From NCBI RefSeq assembly GCF_001187725.1, contig NZ_LGIQ01000007.1, positions 246,324 to 310,323 of the forward strand: 64,000 nucleotides of DNA, given 5' to 3'. Each line of letters starts with the position of its first letter. The stretch's first letter is position 1. This document shows positions 23,771 to 32,190 of the stretch, piece after piece. The notes beneath the pieces are model-generated. The model had not been told where the DNA came from. It ran no database searches and saw only the letters and a list, made by a program, of their open reading frames with translations. The translations under genes were made by a program, and so were the position numbers. This stretch comes from Brevibacillus reuszeri. Its GTDB lineage: Bacteria; Bacillota; Bacilli; Brevibacillales; Brevibacillaceae.

Positions 23771-23951
23771 TAAATAGAGGTGCGCCGAGGATAAGTACAT
23801 CTTCTCGTGATCTGCCAGGGGGCAGGAGAAGGGGGAAAGGCTAAAGCGCCGAAGCTGCTGCTGTTCCCCTGAATAGCAATGGTTGGGATGGATTGTGAAG
23901 AATGATCATCCTGTCATGAAAGGTGAAAAGCCTTTTGTGGAGCGCTATTTA
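23771..23951 (+). promoter_or_regulatory. lysine riboswitch (L box) aptamer
   Basis: Closing stem P1 is TAAATAG (23771-23777) with CTATTTA. L-box core motifs follow in order: GAGGTGCGC with AAGTA just after, GGGGGAAAGGC then GCGCCGAAG, GTTGGGA, CTGTCA, and GGAGCGCTAT at the 3' side. It precedes an intrinsic terminator and dapH, so lysine binding should stop transcription of the diaminopimelate operon. Confidence 0.93.
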
Positions 23952-23972
23952 CGATTTGCTTGCGGAGTATCC

Positions 23973-24010
23973 AAAGCAATGAGTTAGCGTATGCACTCAT
24001 TGCTTTTTTT
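23973..24010 (+). terminator. lysine-riboswitch terminator
   Basis: AAAGCAATGAGT (from 23973) pairs with ACTCATTGCTTT followed by T7; expression-platform hairpin of the L box. Confidence 0.92.
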
Positions 24011-24116
24011 AGTGAATCAGAAGGGGTAAACTGCAAGTATATGCTTCCTGATTCAGCTAGATGATCATTCCGCCGTTCATTCTTACATGCTTGTCAATTA
24101 AAAGGAGGACTCACCT

Positions 24117-24827
24117 GTGAACATGATGGATGCAAACGAAATTATCGCGTTTATTCAAAAAAGCGAAAAGAAAACACCAGTGAAGGTATACGTGAAGGGG
24201 AATCTGGAAGGAATCGACTTCGGAGCAAGTGCAAAAGCGTTCATCACAGGTGGAACTGGTGTCGTGTTTGGCGAGTGGAAAGAAATCGAGCCTGTTCTGG
24301 CTACGAATGCGGACAAGATCGAAGACTACGTGGTTGAAAGCGATCGTCGCAACTCTGCAATCCCATTGCTCGATACCAAAGGAATTCAAGCGCGCATCGA
24401 GCCAGGCGCGATTATTCGTGATCAAGTAACGATCGGTAACAATGCAGTGATTATGATGGGTGCTTCCATCAACATCGGTGCGGTCATTGGTGAGGGCACT
24501 ATGATTGATATGAACGTAGTTGTCGGTGGTCGTGGAACAATCGGGAAAAACTGCCACATTGGCGCAGGTTCTGTTATTGCCGGTGTCATTGAACCGCCTT
24601 CTGCTCAGCCAGTTGTCATCGAAGACGATGTAGTGATTGGTGCCAACGCTGTAGTGCTTGAGGGTGTACGTGTAGGAAAAGGTGCTGTTGTAGCAGCCGG
24701 TGCGGTTGTAATTGAAGACGTGCCACCTTACGTCGTTGTAGCAGGTACCCCAGCTCGTGTCATCAAGCAAATCGACGACAAGACTCGTTCCAAAACAGAA
24801 ATCAAACAGGAACTACGTCAGCTCTAA
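24117..24827 (+). CDS. dapH: tetrahydrodipicolinate N-acetyltransferase DapH, 236 aa
   Basis: Left-handed beta-helix acetyltransferase that acetylates tetrahydrodipicolinate, first step of the acetylase branch of DAP/lysine synthesis. N-terminal DapH domain ([32 protein letters not shown]) then hexapeptide repeats ([59 protein letters not shown]) and [20 protein letters not shown]. Length 236 equals the B. subtilis protein. Start taken as GTG 24117 with AAAGGAGG 8 nt upstream; ATG 24123 is an alternative. First gene after the lysine riboswitch; forms an operon with the aminotransferase and deacetylase. Confidence 0.95.
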   Translation: MNMMDANEIIAFIQKSEKKTPVKVYVKGNLEGIDFGASAKAFITGGTGVVFGEWKEIEPVLATNADKIEDYVVESDRRNSAIPLLDTKGIQARIEPGAIIRDQVTIGNNAVIMMGASINIGAVIGEGTMIDMNVVVGGRGTIGKNCHIGAGSVIAGVIEPPSAQPVVIEDDVVIGANAVVLEGVRVGKGAVVAAGAVVIEDVPPYVVVAGTPARVIKQIDDKTRSKTEIKQELRQL

Positions 24828-24841
24828 GGGAGTGTGTACTC

Positions 24842-26056
24842 ATGGATTGGCGTTCGCTTGATGAACAATACATCGTCTCTACGTACAAACGTCTGCCGAT
24901 AGCAATCGCCAAAGGGGAAGGCAACTATTTGTACGATACCAATGGCAAAACATATTTGGACTTGTTTACGGGACTCGCCGTGAATGTGCTTGGTCATTCT
25001 CATCCTCGCATTTTGCGTGCGCTTCGAGAGCAGGGAGAGCAGTTCCTGCATATATCCAATGTCTTTCTCAACCAGCCTGCGATTCGTTTGGCGCAGCGTC
25101 TGGTTGAGCATACGATTCCGGGGAAAGTGTTTTTTACCAACTCCGGGGCGGAGGCGACAGAAGCTGCAATCAAACTGATTCATAAATGGACAAAAGCTGA
25201 TGGAGCTGGACGTGAGGGAATCGTAGTCCTCAAAAACAGCTTCCACGGCCGAACGCTCGGTGCGGTTCGATTGACCAGGCAAGCTCATGTCTATCAGGAT
25301 TTCCCGCAGCCTGCTTTTTCTGTTTATGAGCTGGATGCACAGGATACTGCTGGTCTGCGAGAGCTTTGCCAAAAAGTTAAGCCTGCCGCTGTCCTGATGG
25401 AGCCTGTTCTTGGTTCTGGCGGTGTAGTTCCGCTATCAGAGACATTCCTCCAAGAGGTATCAGCGATCTGCCAGGAAGAAGGCATGTTGCTTGCGATGGA
25501 CGAAATTCAGACAGGGATGGGACGTACAGGCAAGCTTTTTGCTTATCAGCATGCGAATGTAACTCCTGACCTGATCTTGTTTGCAAAAGGCGTAGGTGGT
25601 GGCCTGCCACTGGGTGGTGTGATTGCCGGAACCAAGCTGATGAACCAGTTCAAGCCGGGGGATCATGGAACGACCTTTGCTCCTTCCCCACTATCGGCTG
25701 CTTTGGGGAATGCTGTCATGGACGAATTGCTTGATCCAGAATTTGTAAAAGGCGTGGATGACGTAATTGCGTACCTGTGGAATCAGCTGGAGGCACTGCG
25801 CGCGCGTCTGGGTGATCAGCTTCAGGCATTGCGTGGGAAGGGCATGATGGTCGGTATCCCTCTCAGTGTCTCTTCTGAAGAAGCGAGTCATCTGCAGCAG
25901 CAACTGCTGGAGGAAGGCATACTCGTGGACGTGACACAAAAGACTATCGTTCGTCTTCTGCCTCCATTGACTTTGACAAAAGCGGATGTAGATCGTTTTA
26001 TGGACGTTTTTGCTCGTCAACTGGCAGCTCTCACAGGTACACGGGAGGGTGCGTAA
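24842..26056 (+). CDS. class III aminotransferase, probable N-acetyl-DAP aminotransferase, 404 aa
   Basis: Fold-type I, class III (ArgD/OAT-like) PLP aminotransferase. Motifs: YLDLFTGLAVNVLGHSHPRI, FFTNSGAEATEAAIKLIHKW, NSFHGRTLGAVRLT, MDEIQTGMGRTGKLFAYQH (cofactor Asp) and LILFAKGVGGGLPLGGVIAG with the PLP lysine. Its place between dapH and dapL, 14 nt after dapH and 3 nt before dapL, under the lysine riboswitch, makes it the likely N-acetyl-2-amino-6-oxopimelate transaminase. B. subtilis uses a class I/II enzyme (PatA) for this step, so a class III enzyme is a replacement. ArgD proteins are known to be able to act on succinyl-DAP in E. coli. Function by context; family call is certain. Confidence 0.88.
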   Translation: MDWRSLDEQYIVSTYKRLPIAIAKGEGNYLYDTNGKTYLDLFTGLAVNVLGHSHPRILRALREQGEQFLHISNVFLNQPAIRLAQRLVEHTIPGKVFFTNSGAEATEAAIKLIHKWTKADGAGREGIVVLKNSFHGRTLGAVRLTRQAHVYQDFPQPAFSVYELDAQDTAGLRELCQKVKPAAVLMEPVLGSGGVVPLSETFLQEVSAICQEEGMLLAMDEIQTGMGRTGKLFAYQHANVTPDLILFAKGVGGGLPLGGVIAGTKLMNQFKPGDHGTTFAPSPLSAALGNAVMDELLDPEFVKGVDDVIAYLWNQLEALRARLGDQLQALRGKGMMVGIPLSVSSEEASHLQQQLLEEGILVDVTQKTIVRLLPPLTLTKADVDRFMDVFARQLAALTGTREGA

Positions 26057-26059
26057 GCC

Positions 26060-27193
26060 ATGGCCATTTCCTCATTTGCTCAGATTCGTCGTGATCTGCA
26101 TCAAATTCCGGAGCCAGGCTTTCAAGAAGTAAAAACGCAAAAGTACTTGCTTGATTATCTGGAGAAGCTCCCGCAAGAGCGGCTCCAGATCAAGCTGTGG
26201 CGCACAGGAATTTTGGTCAAAATTGCAGGCACCGCTCCAAAGCGGACAATTGCCTGGCGTACAGATATGGACGGACTCCCGATCGTAGAAGAGACCTCCT
26301 ACCCGTTTCGTTCGCTACATGAAGGCTACATGCATGCCTGTGGACACGATATGCATATGGCGATTGCCCTTGGACTTCTGACGCATTTTGTTCAAAACCC
26401 AATTGCTGATGACCTGCTGTTCCTCTTTCAGCCGGCAGAAGAAGGCCCCGGTGGAGCTCTGCCGATGATGGAGGGCGAGGAGTTCGCAAGCTGGCGTCCT
26501 GATTGTATTTTTGCCCTGCATATTGCTCCCGAGTACCCGGTGGGCCATATCGCTACGAAGCCTGGAATTTTATTTGCGAACACATCGGAATTATTTGTTG
26601 ATTTGGTCGGCAAAGGCGGTCATGCTGCGTTTCCGCACAAGGCAAACGATATGGTGGTTGCTGGAAGTCATTTGGTGACACAGCTGCAATCTGTAATTGC
26701 TCGAAATATTGACCCACTGGACTCAGCTGTCATTACTGTGGGCAAAATCGAGGGTGGAACGAAGCAAAACATCATTGCCGAAAGAGCAAGACTGGAAGGT
26801 ACGATCCGGACCTTTTCCATGGAATCTATGGCGCTTGTCAAAGGCAGAATCGAATCGCTTGTAAAAGGGATAGAGGCTGGCTTTGAGTGCTCGGCTACGA
26901 TTGATTATGGCTGCGGCTATTGCCAGGTGTATAACAATGAGCAGCTGACGAATGACTTTATGGATTGGGTACAACATGAATGCAATGATGTTACGCTTGT
27001 TCATTGCAAGGAAGCGATGACGGGTGAAGACTTTGGCTACTTTTTGACGGAGATACCCGGATTTTTATTTTGGCTGGGTGTTCAGACTCCATATGGCTTG
27101 CATCACGCGAAAATCGAACCGAATGAAGACGCGATTGAGGTGGCCATCCATCTGGTTTCCCGTTACTTCACTTGGCTTTCCAAGCAGTCTTAG
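26060..27193 (+). CDS. dapL: N-acetyldiaminopimelate deacetylase DapL-type (M20 family), 377 aa
   Basis: M20D metallo-amidohydrolase releasing acetate from N-acetyl-LL-DAP. It opens with [20 protein letters not shown] and shows [31 protein letters not shown] (metal-binding Cys/His/Asp region), [17 protein letters not shown] (Glu pair), then the lid domain [15 protein letters not shown] and [12 protein letters not shown]. The pattern matches B. subtilis YkuR/DapL. The start codon is 3 nt after the aminotransferase stop, so translation is coupled. It completes the dapH-aminotransferase-dapL operon, ended by a terminator. Gene name dapL is also used for an unrelated aminotransferase in other bacteria. 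Confidence 0.92.
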   Translation: MAISSFAQIRRDLHQIPEPGFQEVKTQKYLLDYLEKLPQERLQIKLWRTGILVKIAGTAPKRTIAWRTDMDGLPIVEETSYPFRSLHEGYMHACGHDMHMAIALGLLTHFVQNPIADDLLFLFQPAEEGPGGALPMMEGEEFASWRPDCIFALHIAPEYPVGHIATKPGILFANTSELFVDLVGKGGHAAFPHKANDMVVAGSHLVTQLQSVIARNIDPLDSAVITVGKIEGGTKQNIIAERARLEGTIRTFSMESMALVKGRIESLVKGIEAGFECSATIDYGCGYCQVYNNEQLTNDFMDWVQHECNDVTLVHCKEAMTGEDFGYFLTEIPGFLFWLGVQTPYGLHHAKIEPNEDAIEVAIHLVSRYFTWLSKQS

Positions 27194-27208
27194 GTAAATA
27201 GATGTGCA

Positions 27209-27239
27209 AGAGCGGCTTATTGAGGCCGCTCTTTTTTTT
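27209..27239 (+). terminator. terminator of the dap operon
   Basis: AGAGCGGC and GCCGCTCT around a short loop, followed by T8. Confidence 0.92.
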
Positions 27240-27306
27240 GTGCCTGTATGAGTCCGTTTTCCGGAATGACTCGAGTCAAGGGCTTTAAGTAGTTATTAAC
27301 AAAGGT

Positions 27307-27359
27307 TGTGTATAAGTCCTTCGTCCTAGGTTTGATTAACCTGTGGATATTGTGGATAT
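27307..27359. promoter_or_regulatory. three DnaA-box-like nonamers
   Basis: TGTGTATAA (27307-27315) and a tandem TGTGGATAT TGTGGATAT (27342-27350, 27351-27359) each differ from the DnaA box TGTGGATAA at one position. They lie in the 284-bp gap before a secreted-protein gene. Rest of the gap shows no gene. Confidence 0.35.
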
Positions 27360-27477
27360 TGTTGAAAAAACTTGAGATTCGACCACAACTATTTGCCTGA
27401 ATAGACGTATAAAATAAAGTGAAGAACTTTCGGACAGAACAAGCGCGACTGCGCAAACATACAGGAGGATTAAAAAC

Positions 27478-28074
27478 ATGAAAAAAGCATGGTTGTCGGC
27501 CTTGTTGGCGTTGACTGTTGCAGGTGTGGGAACTGCCACTGCCTTGGGGGAAGGTGCGATGCACGTTCTGCTCGGTGGCGAGCAGGTAGGGACCAATATG
27601 CCTGCTTCGAATGCAGAGTCGGTGGAAGAGATTGTGAACAAGATGGGTGGGTTTGTTGAATATGATCAGCAAACAGGAAAAATGGAGATCGTGAAGCCAA
27701 CTGTTAACCTGTTGATCGTCGAAGGAATTCAGCAGACACGAAATAAAAATGTTGTATTTAGCAATCCGGTCAAAGGCTATAGTGACAAAAATATCCCGCG
27801 TACCTTTAACGTTTTTGTTGAGGTAGATGAAGCACCGGTTGCCAAAGACCTGAGAATGCAGCTGGTATTGATCGCACCAGACGGTAAAGAAGTTGATAAA
27901 GGAAAAGAATGGAAATACTCAACACAAAATGCAAACAGCTTTTATTTCTCGGAACCATTCGTTTCAACCAAGCTAGAGAGCTATGGCACTTATAAAGTTC
28001 AAGTACAAATGAAAACAGACAAATTCAAGTCATACGTGGTTGTGGGAGAAAATTCATTTACAGTTGGGCGCTAA
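27478..28074 (+). CDS. secreted protein, 198 aa
   Basis: Signal peptide MKKAWLSALLALTVAGVGTA with likely cleavage around residues 22-25. Then a short stretch like a copper-amine-oxidase N-terminal (stalk) domain: MHVLLGGEQVGTNMPASNAE, SVEEIVNKMGGFVEYDQQTG, KMEIVKP. The remainder is beta-rich (PRTFNVFVEVDEAPVAKDLR; SYGTYKVQVQMKTDKF), resembling an Ig-like domain. CAGGAGGATT precedes the ATG. Unknown role; likely in cell envelope. Alone in its transcription unit. Confidence 0.72.
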   Translation: MKKAWLSALLALTVAGVGTATALGEGAMHVLLGGEQVGTNMPASNAESVEEIVNKMGGFVEYDQQTGKMEIVKPTVNLLIVEGIQQTRNKNVVFSNPVKGYSDKNIPRTFNVFVEVDEAPVAKDLRMQLVLIAPDGKEVDKGKEWKYSTQNANSFYFSEPFVSTKLESYGTYKVQVQMKTDKFKSYVVVGENSFTVGR

Positions 28075-28187
28075 AAATAAAGGCTTGGATGCGTTTCCAC
28101 CCGAGTAGTTCCCATGGTATAATAGATGGAAAAGCCAATATAATTTGGTGACAGCAAGTACATGAAAGAAAGGGACGATGGGAGCGA

Positions 28188-28550
28188 ATGGATACAAATC
28201 CCCCGCGGTCATCCACAGACGTAGAAGGCCCGAGTATATGCATTGCTTGGAAAGATGAGCAATCCATCCAAGCAGAGTGGAACATGACGAAGGAGTTCGA
28301 GCAGGAAGTTGAGAGGAAGTTTGCCATTCCTTTTGCCGAGCTGCCATTTGTCTTACGCCTTTTCGATGTGACTGACCGCAAAGAGATCCGAGATGATGGC
28401 ACTGACCTTTACACTGATTTTGATATCAACCACCGCTCTTCTGAATGGATTTTGTACGGAGTGACGCAAGGATTGGAATATTGCGTAGATCTGGGCATTC
28501 GGATGGTGGATGGAAGGTTCTTCTCGCTATCGAGATCTCAAATGATTTGA
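28188..28550 (+). CDS. DUF4912-like protein, 120 aa
   Basis: The sequence fits the DUF4912 pattern: ICIAWKDEQSIQAEWNMT near the start, FVLRLFDVTDRKEI, then EWILYGVTQGLEYCVDLGIR and a final GRFFSLSRSQ. These parts form a small beta fold found in Firmicutes, role unknown. No signal peptide. GGGAGCGA stands upstream of the ATG. Soluble, acidic. Confidence 0.7.
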   Translation: MDTNPPRSSTDVEGPSICIAWKDEQSIQAEWNMTKEFEQEVERKFAIPFAELPFVLRLFDVTDRKEIRDDGTDLYTDFDINHRSSEWILYGVTQGLEYCVDLGIRMVDGRFFSLSRSQMI

Positions 28551-28670
28551 TCAACGTGCTCATGGTAACAGGCTTCTATTCATTTTCGTGGGAGCTGCTC
28601 TTCTTTACCCGAATTGTTTAGGTGTTGAGAAGGTTTAAGCAAGACTCAATCGATAGGTAAGCATTCTTAC

Positions 28671-28706
28671 TTGAAAAAAGAAAGACTCTCCAATGGAGGG
28701 TCTTTC
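28671..28706 (-). terminator. terminator of the GH73-type gene
   Basis: AAAGAC(T)CTCC and GGAGGGTCTTT form a stem; the complementary strand continues with TTTCTTTTTTC. It lies just beyond the minus-strand gene ending at 28714. Confidence 0.75.
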
Positions 28707-28713
28707 TCTGTTT

Positions 28714-29391
28714 TCAGGGGGCTTCACGCTGCTTATCCAATAAGCGAAGTGCAACAGCGAGGACAGCCCACACAGGCATCGGTTCATCCAGCTTGCTGAG
28801 CCACTCGGGGGAAGTTAAAAGTCCCTCCTTCAATGCTCTTTTTCCAAGGTCCAGCTTCCATGCCGGATAAGGAGAAGGCTCCTCAGCCGAAAATTGGTCA
28901 TACTGGGCGAGATTGTACGAGTCGATGATGCGCGTCAGCTTTGCAGCGTAATCAGGGTCAGTAGCGTAGCCGGCTTTTGTGAGGGCCTGCGCGGCTTCGT
29001 AGGGAGTAGAGGCAGTGATCACCTTCTTGTAAGCGGGCTTTAACAAAAATTGCGCGTGGTCATCAATGGATTGCTGATAGTTGTAATACGCCTTGAATTC
29101 AGAAGTGCGAGGCACCATTTGACCGTTCATGGCTTCATTGCTTACGACCTTCACAGATCCAGCGACACCGGTGCCTTTTATTCCGAATAAATTGTAGGAT
29201 GAGCGCCCTGTAACGGGATCTACGGGTACTTTTTTGCCCCAACCTGATTCGAGAATGGCTTGTGCGATCGTAATGGACGGAAACAGGTGATAGGTAAGGT
29301 ACGACTGTCTGGCAGAGCCTGCAACCAAATCAATAAAAGCTTGTTGTTCCATGAAGTCCCCACTTTCTTTTGTCATTCCTTCTTTAGACAT
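28714..29391 (-). CDS. GH73-type glucosaminidase (FlgJ/LytD-like), 225 aa
   Basis: Peptidoglycan hydrolase domain of the N-acetylglucosaminidase (Glucosaminidase, PF01832) family: FPSITIAQAILESGWGKKVP with the catalytic Glu, YNLFGIKGTGVAGSV, TSEFKAYYNYQQSIDDHAQF, LLKPAYKKVI and ALTKAGYATDPDYAAKLTRI. No signal peptide or cell-wall repeats, so release may be through lysis, non-classical export, or the enzyme acts within the mother cell or spore. After the domain come ~70 residues of unknown kind. Two starts are possible: 29391 (no ribosome site) and the ATG at 29352 (GTGGGGA upstream), the latter more likely. No flagellar genes nearby. Confidence 0.85.
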   Translation of the reverse strand: MSKEGMTKESGDFMEQQAFIDLVAGSARQSYLTYHLFPSITIAQAILESGWGKKVPVDPVTGRSSYNLFGIKGTGVAGSVKVVSNEAMNGQMVPRTSEFKAYYNYQQSIDDHAQFLLKPAYKKVITASTPYEAAQALTKAGYATDPDYAAKLTRIIDSYNLAQYDQFSAEEPSPYPAWKLDLGKRALKEGLLTSPEWLSKLDEPMPVWAVLAVALRLLDKQREAP

Positions 29392-29424
29392 ACTATGAGA
29401 ACTTCAGTGAAGAGGCGAATAGAC

Positions 29425-29455
29425 AAAAAAACAGCCGAGGCAGGTCGGCTGTTTG
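29425..29455 (-). terminator. terminator after the DUF1885-like gene
   Basis: ACAGCCGA and TCGGCTGT pair around a short loop with an A-rich flank at 29423-29427 (T run on the minus strand), 13 nt past the stop at 29468. Confidence 0.7.
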
Positions 29456-29467
29456 GGCTGGACGGAT

Positions 29468-29896
29468 TTATGGCTTGCGTGGTTGAAAGTATTGAACGCG
29501 GTTATTAAACAGATGAAGCTCAGCTTTAAAAGTACGAGCAAGGTAACGACAGTACTCGTTTGCCTTGTTTTTATCACCGTGTGTAGCCGATTCGGGCAAA
29601 GAAATTTGCACATAATGTTTTTCCTTCCCGTTCTCCTCGGTCAGTCCGACTCCGACGATGATGGCTTTATACATGTCGGGATCTTTCCCCTTCAACAGAA
29701 ACCAGGAGTCTTTTCCTTCTGGGCGTTCCTCAACCGTATATGGAAAAGCGGCATCTGCATAAGTCCAGCCAAGCTGCTGACCCGTTTTGGAGGTCATCTC
29801 CACATATCGCGTAAACTTGGCTTTCACGTCGTCAATACTTGCATGAGTGGCTGTAGAGCCCTCTACGAAATAGATGTAGGCCGATTGCAGTTTCAC
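29468..29896 (-). CDS. DUF1885-like protein, 142 aa
   Basis: GTG at 29896, with GGGAGTGAG upstream, opens VKLQSAYIYFVEGSTATHAS; the frame is open to 29920. The pattern of a strand, the DDVKAKFTRYVEMTSKTGQQ helix, LGWTYADAAFPYTVEERPEG and the glycine-rich IIVGVGLTEENG looks like the Bacillus DUF1885 family, known only from structure. No signal or membrane segment. Single gene. Assignment by memory of the family pattern, so moderate certainty. Confidence 0.6.
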   Translation of the reverse strand: MKLQSAYIYFVEGSTATHASIDDVKAKFTRYVEMTSKTGQQLGWTYADAAFPYTVEERPEGKDSWFLLKGKDPDMYKAIIVGVGLTEENGKEKHYVQISLPESATHGDKNKANEYCRYLARTFKAELHLFNNRVQYFQPRKP

Positions 29897-30077
29897 GATT
29901 GTACTCACTCCCAGTACCAAGAATATCTGCGTTTAGTGTAGCATTGCTTCCACTCTTTGGCAATGCCGGTAATTTGCCACTAAAAGTAATTGCGTGTCTT
30001 TTCTGAAAAGTGTAAAATATAACTACTATTTATATAGTCGAGGAATGAAAGATCAAGGATCATGGAGGAGTATACCC

Positions 30078-30602
30078 ATGCAGGAGGCCTCAATTAGACA
30101 CGTATTCGAAGCACTGAACACGATGCGCGCCATTGATGTTGTGAACAAAGAAGACTGGGAGAAGGCAGCGAAGGAAGCTGAGTTGGATTCCTCTGTTCAG
30201 CTAAATATTCTCTGGATCATCTACTGCTATGAAGGTGTACGCGTGACCCAAATTGCGGACTGGACCTTTTGGCACCCCTCATCTATCGTCATTCATATTA
30301 AAAAATTGATGGAGAAAGGAATGGTGACAATCGAGAAATCGGAGTTGGATGGGCGAGTTGTCCATGTGTATCCAACTCAAAAAGGAAAAGAGGTTCTGGA
30401 AGCAAGCCGTCGAAGTGTTCCGGATATTTTCCGTTTAACGTATGCCTTGGAGAAAATGGAGGAACGCTACAGTACAGCAGTGGTTGAACTGTTCTTTGAA
30501 TGTCTCTCGTTTGTCGCCCAATCCTTGCATGGGGCGGAAAAAGTGAGATGGATTCAAGAGGGCGAAGACCGAGTGTTAAACCCTAGGCATTTGATAAGTT
30601 GA
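30078..30602 (+). CDS. MarR-family regulator, Hpr/ScoC-like, 174 aa
   Basis: Winged-helix MarR protein: helical dimer part, then LNILWIIYCYEGVRVTQIAD, FWHPSSIVIHIKKLMEKGMV (recognition helix) and the wing TIEKSELDGRVVHVYPTQKG. In composition and in having the ILWIIY motif it resembles Hpr (ScoC), the B. subtilis repressor of sporulation and protease genes, though it is shorter. The ATG at 30078 has GGAGGAG seven nt upstream; the earlier open frame (from 29994) lacks one. Next gene is DUF3055. Function as a transition-state regulator is inference. Confidence 0.78.
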   Translation: MQEASIRHVFEALNTMRAIDVVNKEDWEKAAKEAELDSSVQLNILWIIYCYEGVRVTQIADWTFWHPSSIVIHIKKLMEKGMVTIEKSELDGRVVHVYPTQKGKEVLEASRRSVPDIFRLTYALEKMEERYSTAVVELFFECLSFVAQSLHGAEKVRWIQEGEDRVLNPRHLIS

Positions 30603-30708
30603 GTGTAATGGGTAGCAAAAGCATAGGTTTTCGCGTATACTTATAACTACTCCGAATATTTACTTAAAAAGTATTTGGAGGCGATTTCAAGACGAGGAGG
30701 GATTGCTG

Positions 30709-31008
30709 ATGGAGCACTACGACCACTTATATGATGTTTCGGAGAACGCAAATGTACGTTTTCTCGGATTTGTATCTGAGGGTACTCGCCACGACTTTGG
30801 AATTGTATTCACGCATAAGTTTTATGGAAAGCCGTTGGTGATCTGTATGCAGACAGGGCAATCAACCCTTCTCAGTTCAGAGGATGCCATCAATCCCGGG
30901 TATCTGAAAAAGATATTCCGCCTGAACTCAGAAAGTGAAGCGGAGGCCCTCGCCAGCTTTTTCCAAGAGCATTTACCAAGCTTATCTTTAGAAGAAAATC
31001 AGTATTAG
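30709..31008 (+). CDS. DUF3055-family protein, 99 aa
   Basis: Small soluble Firmicute protein of the DUF3055 (SAV0927-like) family: YDHLYDVSENANVRFLGFVS, HDFGIVFTHKFYGKPLVICM, QTGQSTLLSSEDAINPGYL and FQEHLP at the end. The ATG at 30709 has GAGGAGGG upstream. Role unknown. Its transcript ends at a strong terminator 4 nt after the stop. Confidence 0.8.
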   Translation: MEHYDHLYDVSENANVRFLGFVSEGTRHDFGIVFTHKFYGKPLVICMQTGQSTLLSSEDAINPGYLKKIFRLNSESEAEALASFFQEHLPSLSLEENQY

Positions 31009-31011
31009 GTA

Positions 31012-31042
31012 GCGAGCAGAAGATTTCTTCTGCTCGTTTTTT
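31012..31042 (+). terminator. terminator of DUF3055 gene
   Basis: GCGAGCAGAAGA and TCTTCTGCTCG pair almost without a loop and are followed by T6. Confidence 0.9.
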
Positions 31043-31086
31043 ACATAGGAAGAGATTAGCTACAAGAGCAGTGAGGGGAGATTACA

Positions 31087-31878
31087 TTGTTTAAGCATAA
31101 GTGGCCAAGTCAAAATCAGCGAGGAGCAGTTGTGCTCGTCCATGGAACAGGAGAGCATCATGGAAGGTACGAACATGTGGCGGCATACCTCAATGAACAG
31201 GGCTGGACAGTATATACCGGGGATTTGCCAGGCTGGGGACGCGCCACTGGAGCTAGAGGTCACATCGATTCCTTTTCACAATACATAGAGACAGCTCGAA
31301 TGTGGACAGAAGAAGCGCTAAAAGACATAAGCGGAGAGTATCCGGTTTTTATCATGGGGCATAGTCTCGGAGGGTTGATTGCTGCAAGATTTGTCCAGGT
31401 TTTTGAGCGTAGACATGAACTAAGTGGGCTTATTTTGACTTCGCCGTGTATGCAGCTAAAGCTCGTGGTGCCGGAATGGAAGGCGCAGGTGGCCCGTTGG
31501 TTGGATCGTGTGTGGCCGACACTGACGATTCCAAATGGAATAACCCCGGACATGGTTTCGCGGGATGAGCAGGTGCAGGCTGCCTATAAAAGTGATCCGC
31601 TTAATTATCCAAAGGTGAGCGTGCGGTGGTTTCAGGAGCTTGAGCGAGCTATGACGAGAGCATGGGAAGAGAGGGGCAAGCTAGACATTCCTGTACTAAT
31701 CATGCAGGCAGGAGATGATACGATTATCAACGCCGATGCTGTGGAGCGCTTCGCGGAAGGGATAGGGCCACATGCTACGTTTCAACGCATAGCGGGTTTA
31801 CGACACGAGATTTTGAATGAACCTGAGCGTGACAAGATACTCCGGCAAATAGGAGAATGGATGAACGAAAAGATCTAA
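31087..31878 (+). CDS. alpha/beta hydrolase, monoacylglycerol lipase-like, 263 aa
   Basis: Serine hydrolase (Hydrolase_4 type): oxyanion HGTGEHHGRYEHVA (residues 19-32), DLPGWGRATGARGHIDSF, nucleophile GHSLGG (Ser about 97), acid VLIMQAGDDTIIN and His in GLRHEILNEPERD. This motif set marks monoacylglycerol lipase and lysophospholipase relatives. Start is TTG 31087 with GAGGGGAG upstream. No signal peptide. It ends 2 nt before the first CcpN-type operator of the SR1-like RNA. The natural ester substrate is not known. Confidence 0.88.
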   Translation: MFKHKWPSQNQRGAVVLVHGTGEHHGRYEHVAAYLNEQGWTVYTGDLPGWGRATGARGHIDSFSQYIETARMWTEEALKDISGEYPVFIMGHSLGGLIAARFVQVFERRHELSGLILTSPCMQLKLVVPEWKAQVARWLDRVWPTLTIPNGITPDMVSRDEQVQAAYKSDPLNYPKVSVRWFQELERAMTRAWEERGKLDIPVLIMQAGDDTIINADAVERFAEGIGPHATFQRIAGLRHEILNEPERDKILRQIGEWMNEKI

Positions 31879-31879
31879 T

Positions 31880-31890
31880 TATGACATACT
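31880..31890. promoter_or_regulatory. CcpN-type operator, site 1
   Basis: TATGACATACT fits TRTGHYATAYW, the CcpN (YqzB) binding consensus in B. subtilis, at all 11 positions. It is upstream of the -35 of the SR1-like RNA. Confidence 0.6.
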
Positions 31891-31921
31891 AATTCATAAA
31901 AATATGAGTAAAATTACCGTA

Positions 31922-31950
31922 TTGACTCCCAATGATGTGTCATATTAATA
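31922..31950 (+). promoter_or_regulatory. SR1-like RNA promoter with CcpN-type site 2
   Basis: TTGACT (31922-31927) and TTAATA (31945-31950) at 17-nt spacing. TGTGTCATATT (31936-31946), within the spacer and into the -10, again matches TRTGHYATAYW fully. Two sites near the promoter is the arrangement described for B. subtilis SR1, where CcpN represses in glucose. Confidence 0.65.
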
Positions 31951-32025
31951 TGTATATAACATTACATTAACGAGAATATGACCATCACACACTGCTATAA
32001 GAATGTGGATGCGGAGGGAATACAC

Positions 32026-32151
32026 ATGGGAACGATCGTTTGTCAATCTTGCGGGACCATTATTGAGCACTTTGAATGTAATCAGGTGAAAACGCTTTAT
32101 GCAGTATGCAGCTGCGATTGTCGCCCTGATGAGAGACAGGAAAAAGAATAG
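32026..32151 (+). CDS. SR1P-like GapA-binding peptide, 41 aa
   Basis: The 41-residue peptide MGTIVCQSCGTIIEHFECNQ... then VKTLYAVCSCDCRPDERQ matches the SR1P family closely: MGTIVCQxC at the start, IxxFE in the middle, VxxLY, and a C-terminal cysteine cluster. SR1P binds the glyceraldehyde-3-phosphate dehydrogenase GapA and modulates RNase J1. Cysteine pairs suggest a zinc knuckle. GGAGGG is 7 nt upstream of the ATG. It lies within a stand-alone transcription unit with CcpN-type sites and its own terminator, as in B. subtilis. Confidence 0.85.
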   Translation: MGTIVCQSCGTIIEHFECNQVKTLYAVCSCDCRPDERQEKE

Positions 32152-32161
32152 TTCACATGAT

Positions 32162-32190
32162 ACCAGGCCTATTTTTAGGCCTGTTTTTTT
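32162..32190 (+). terminator. terminator of SR1-like RNA
   Basis: CAGGCCT (32164-32170) and AGGCCTG (32176-32182) with loop ATTTT, then T8. Confidence 0.92.

Noticed and set aside
24111-24770. 219-codon open frame antisense to dapH
   Set aside because: Exact shadow of the dapH hexapeptide repeat region; composition (His/Thr/Asn/Cys-rich) is not protein-like.
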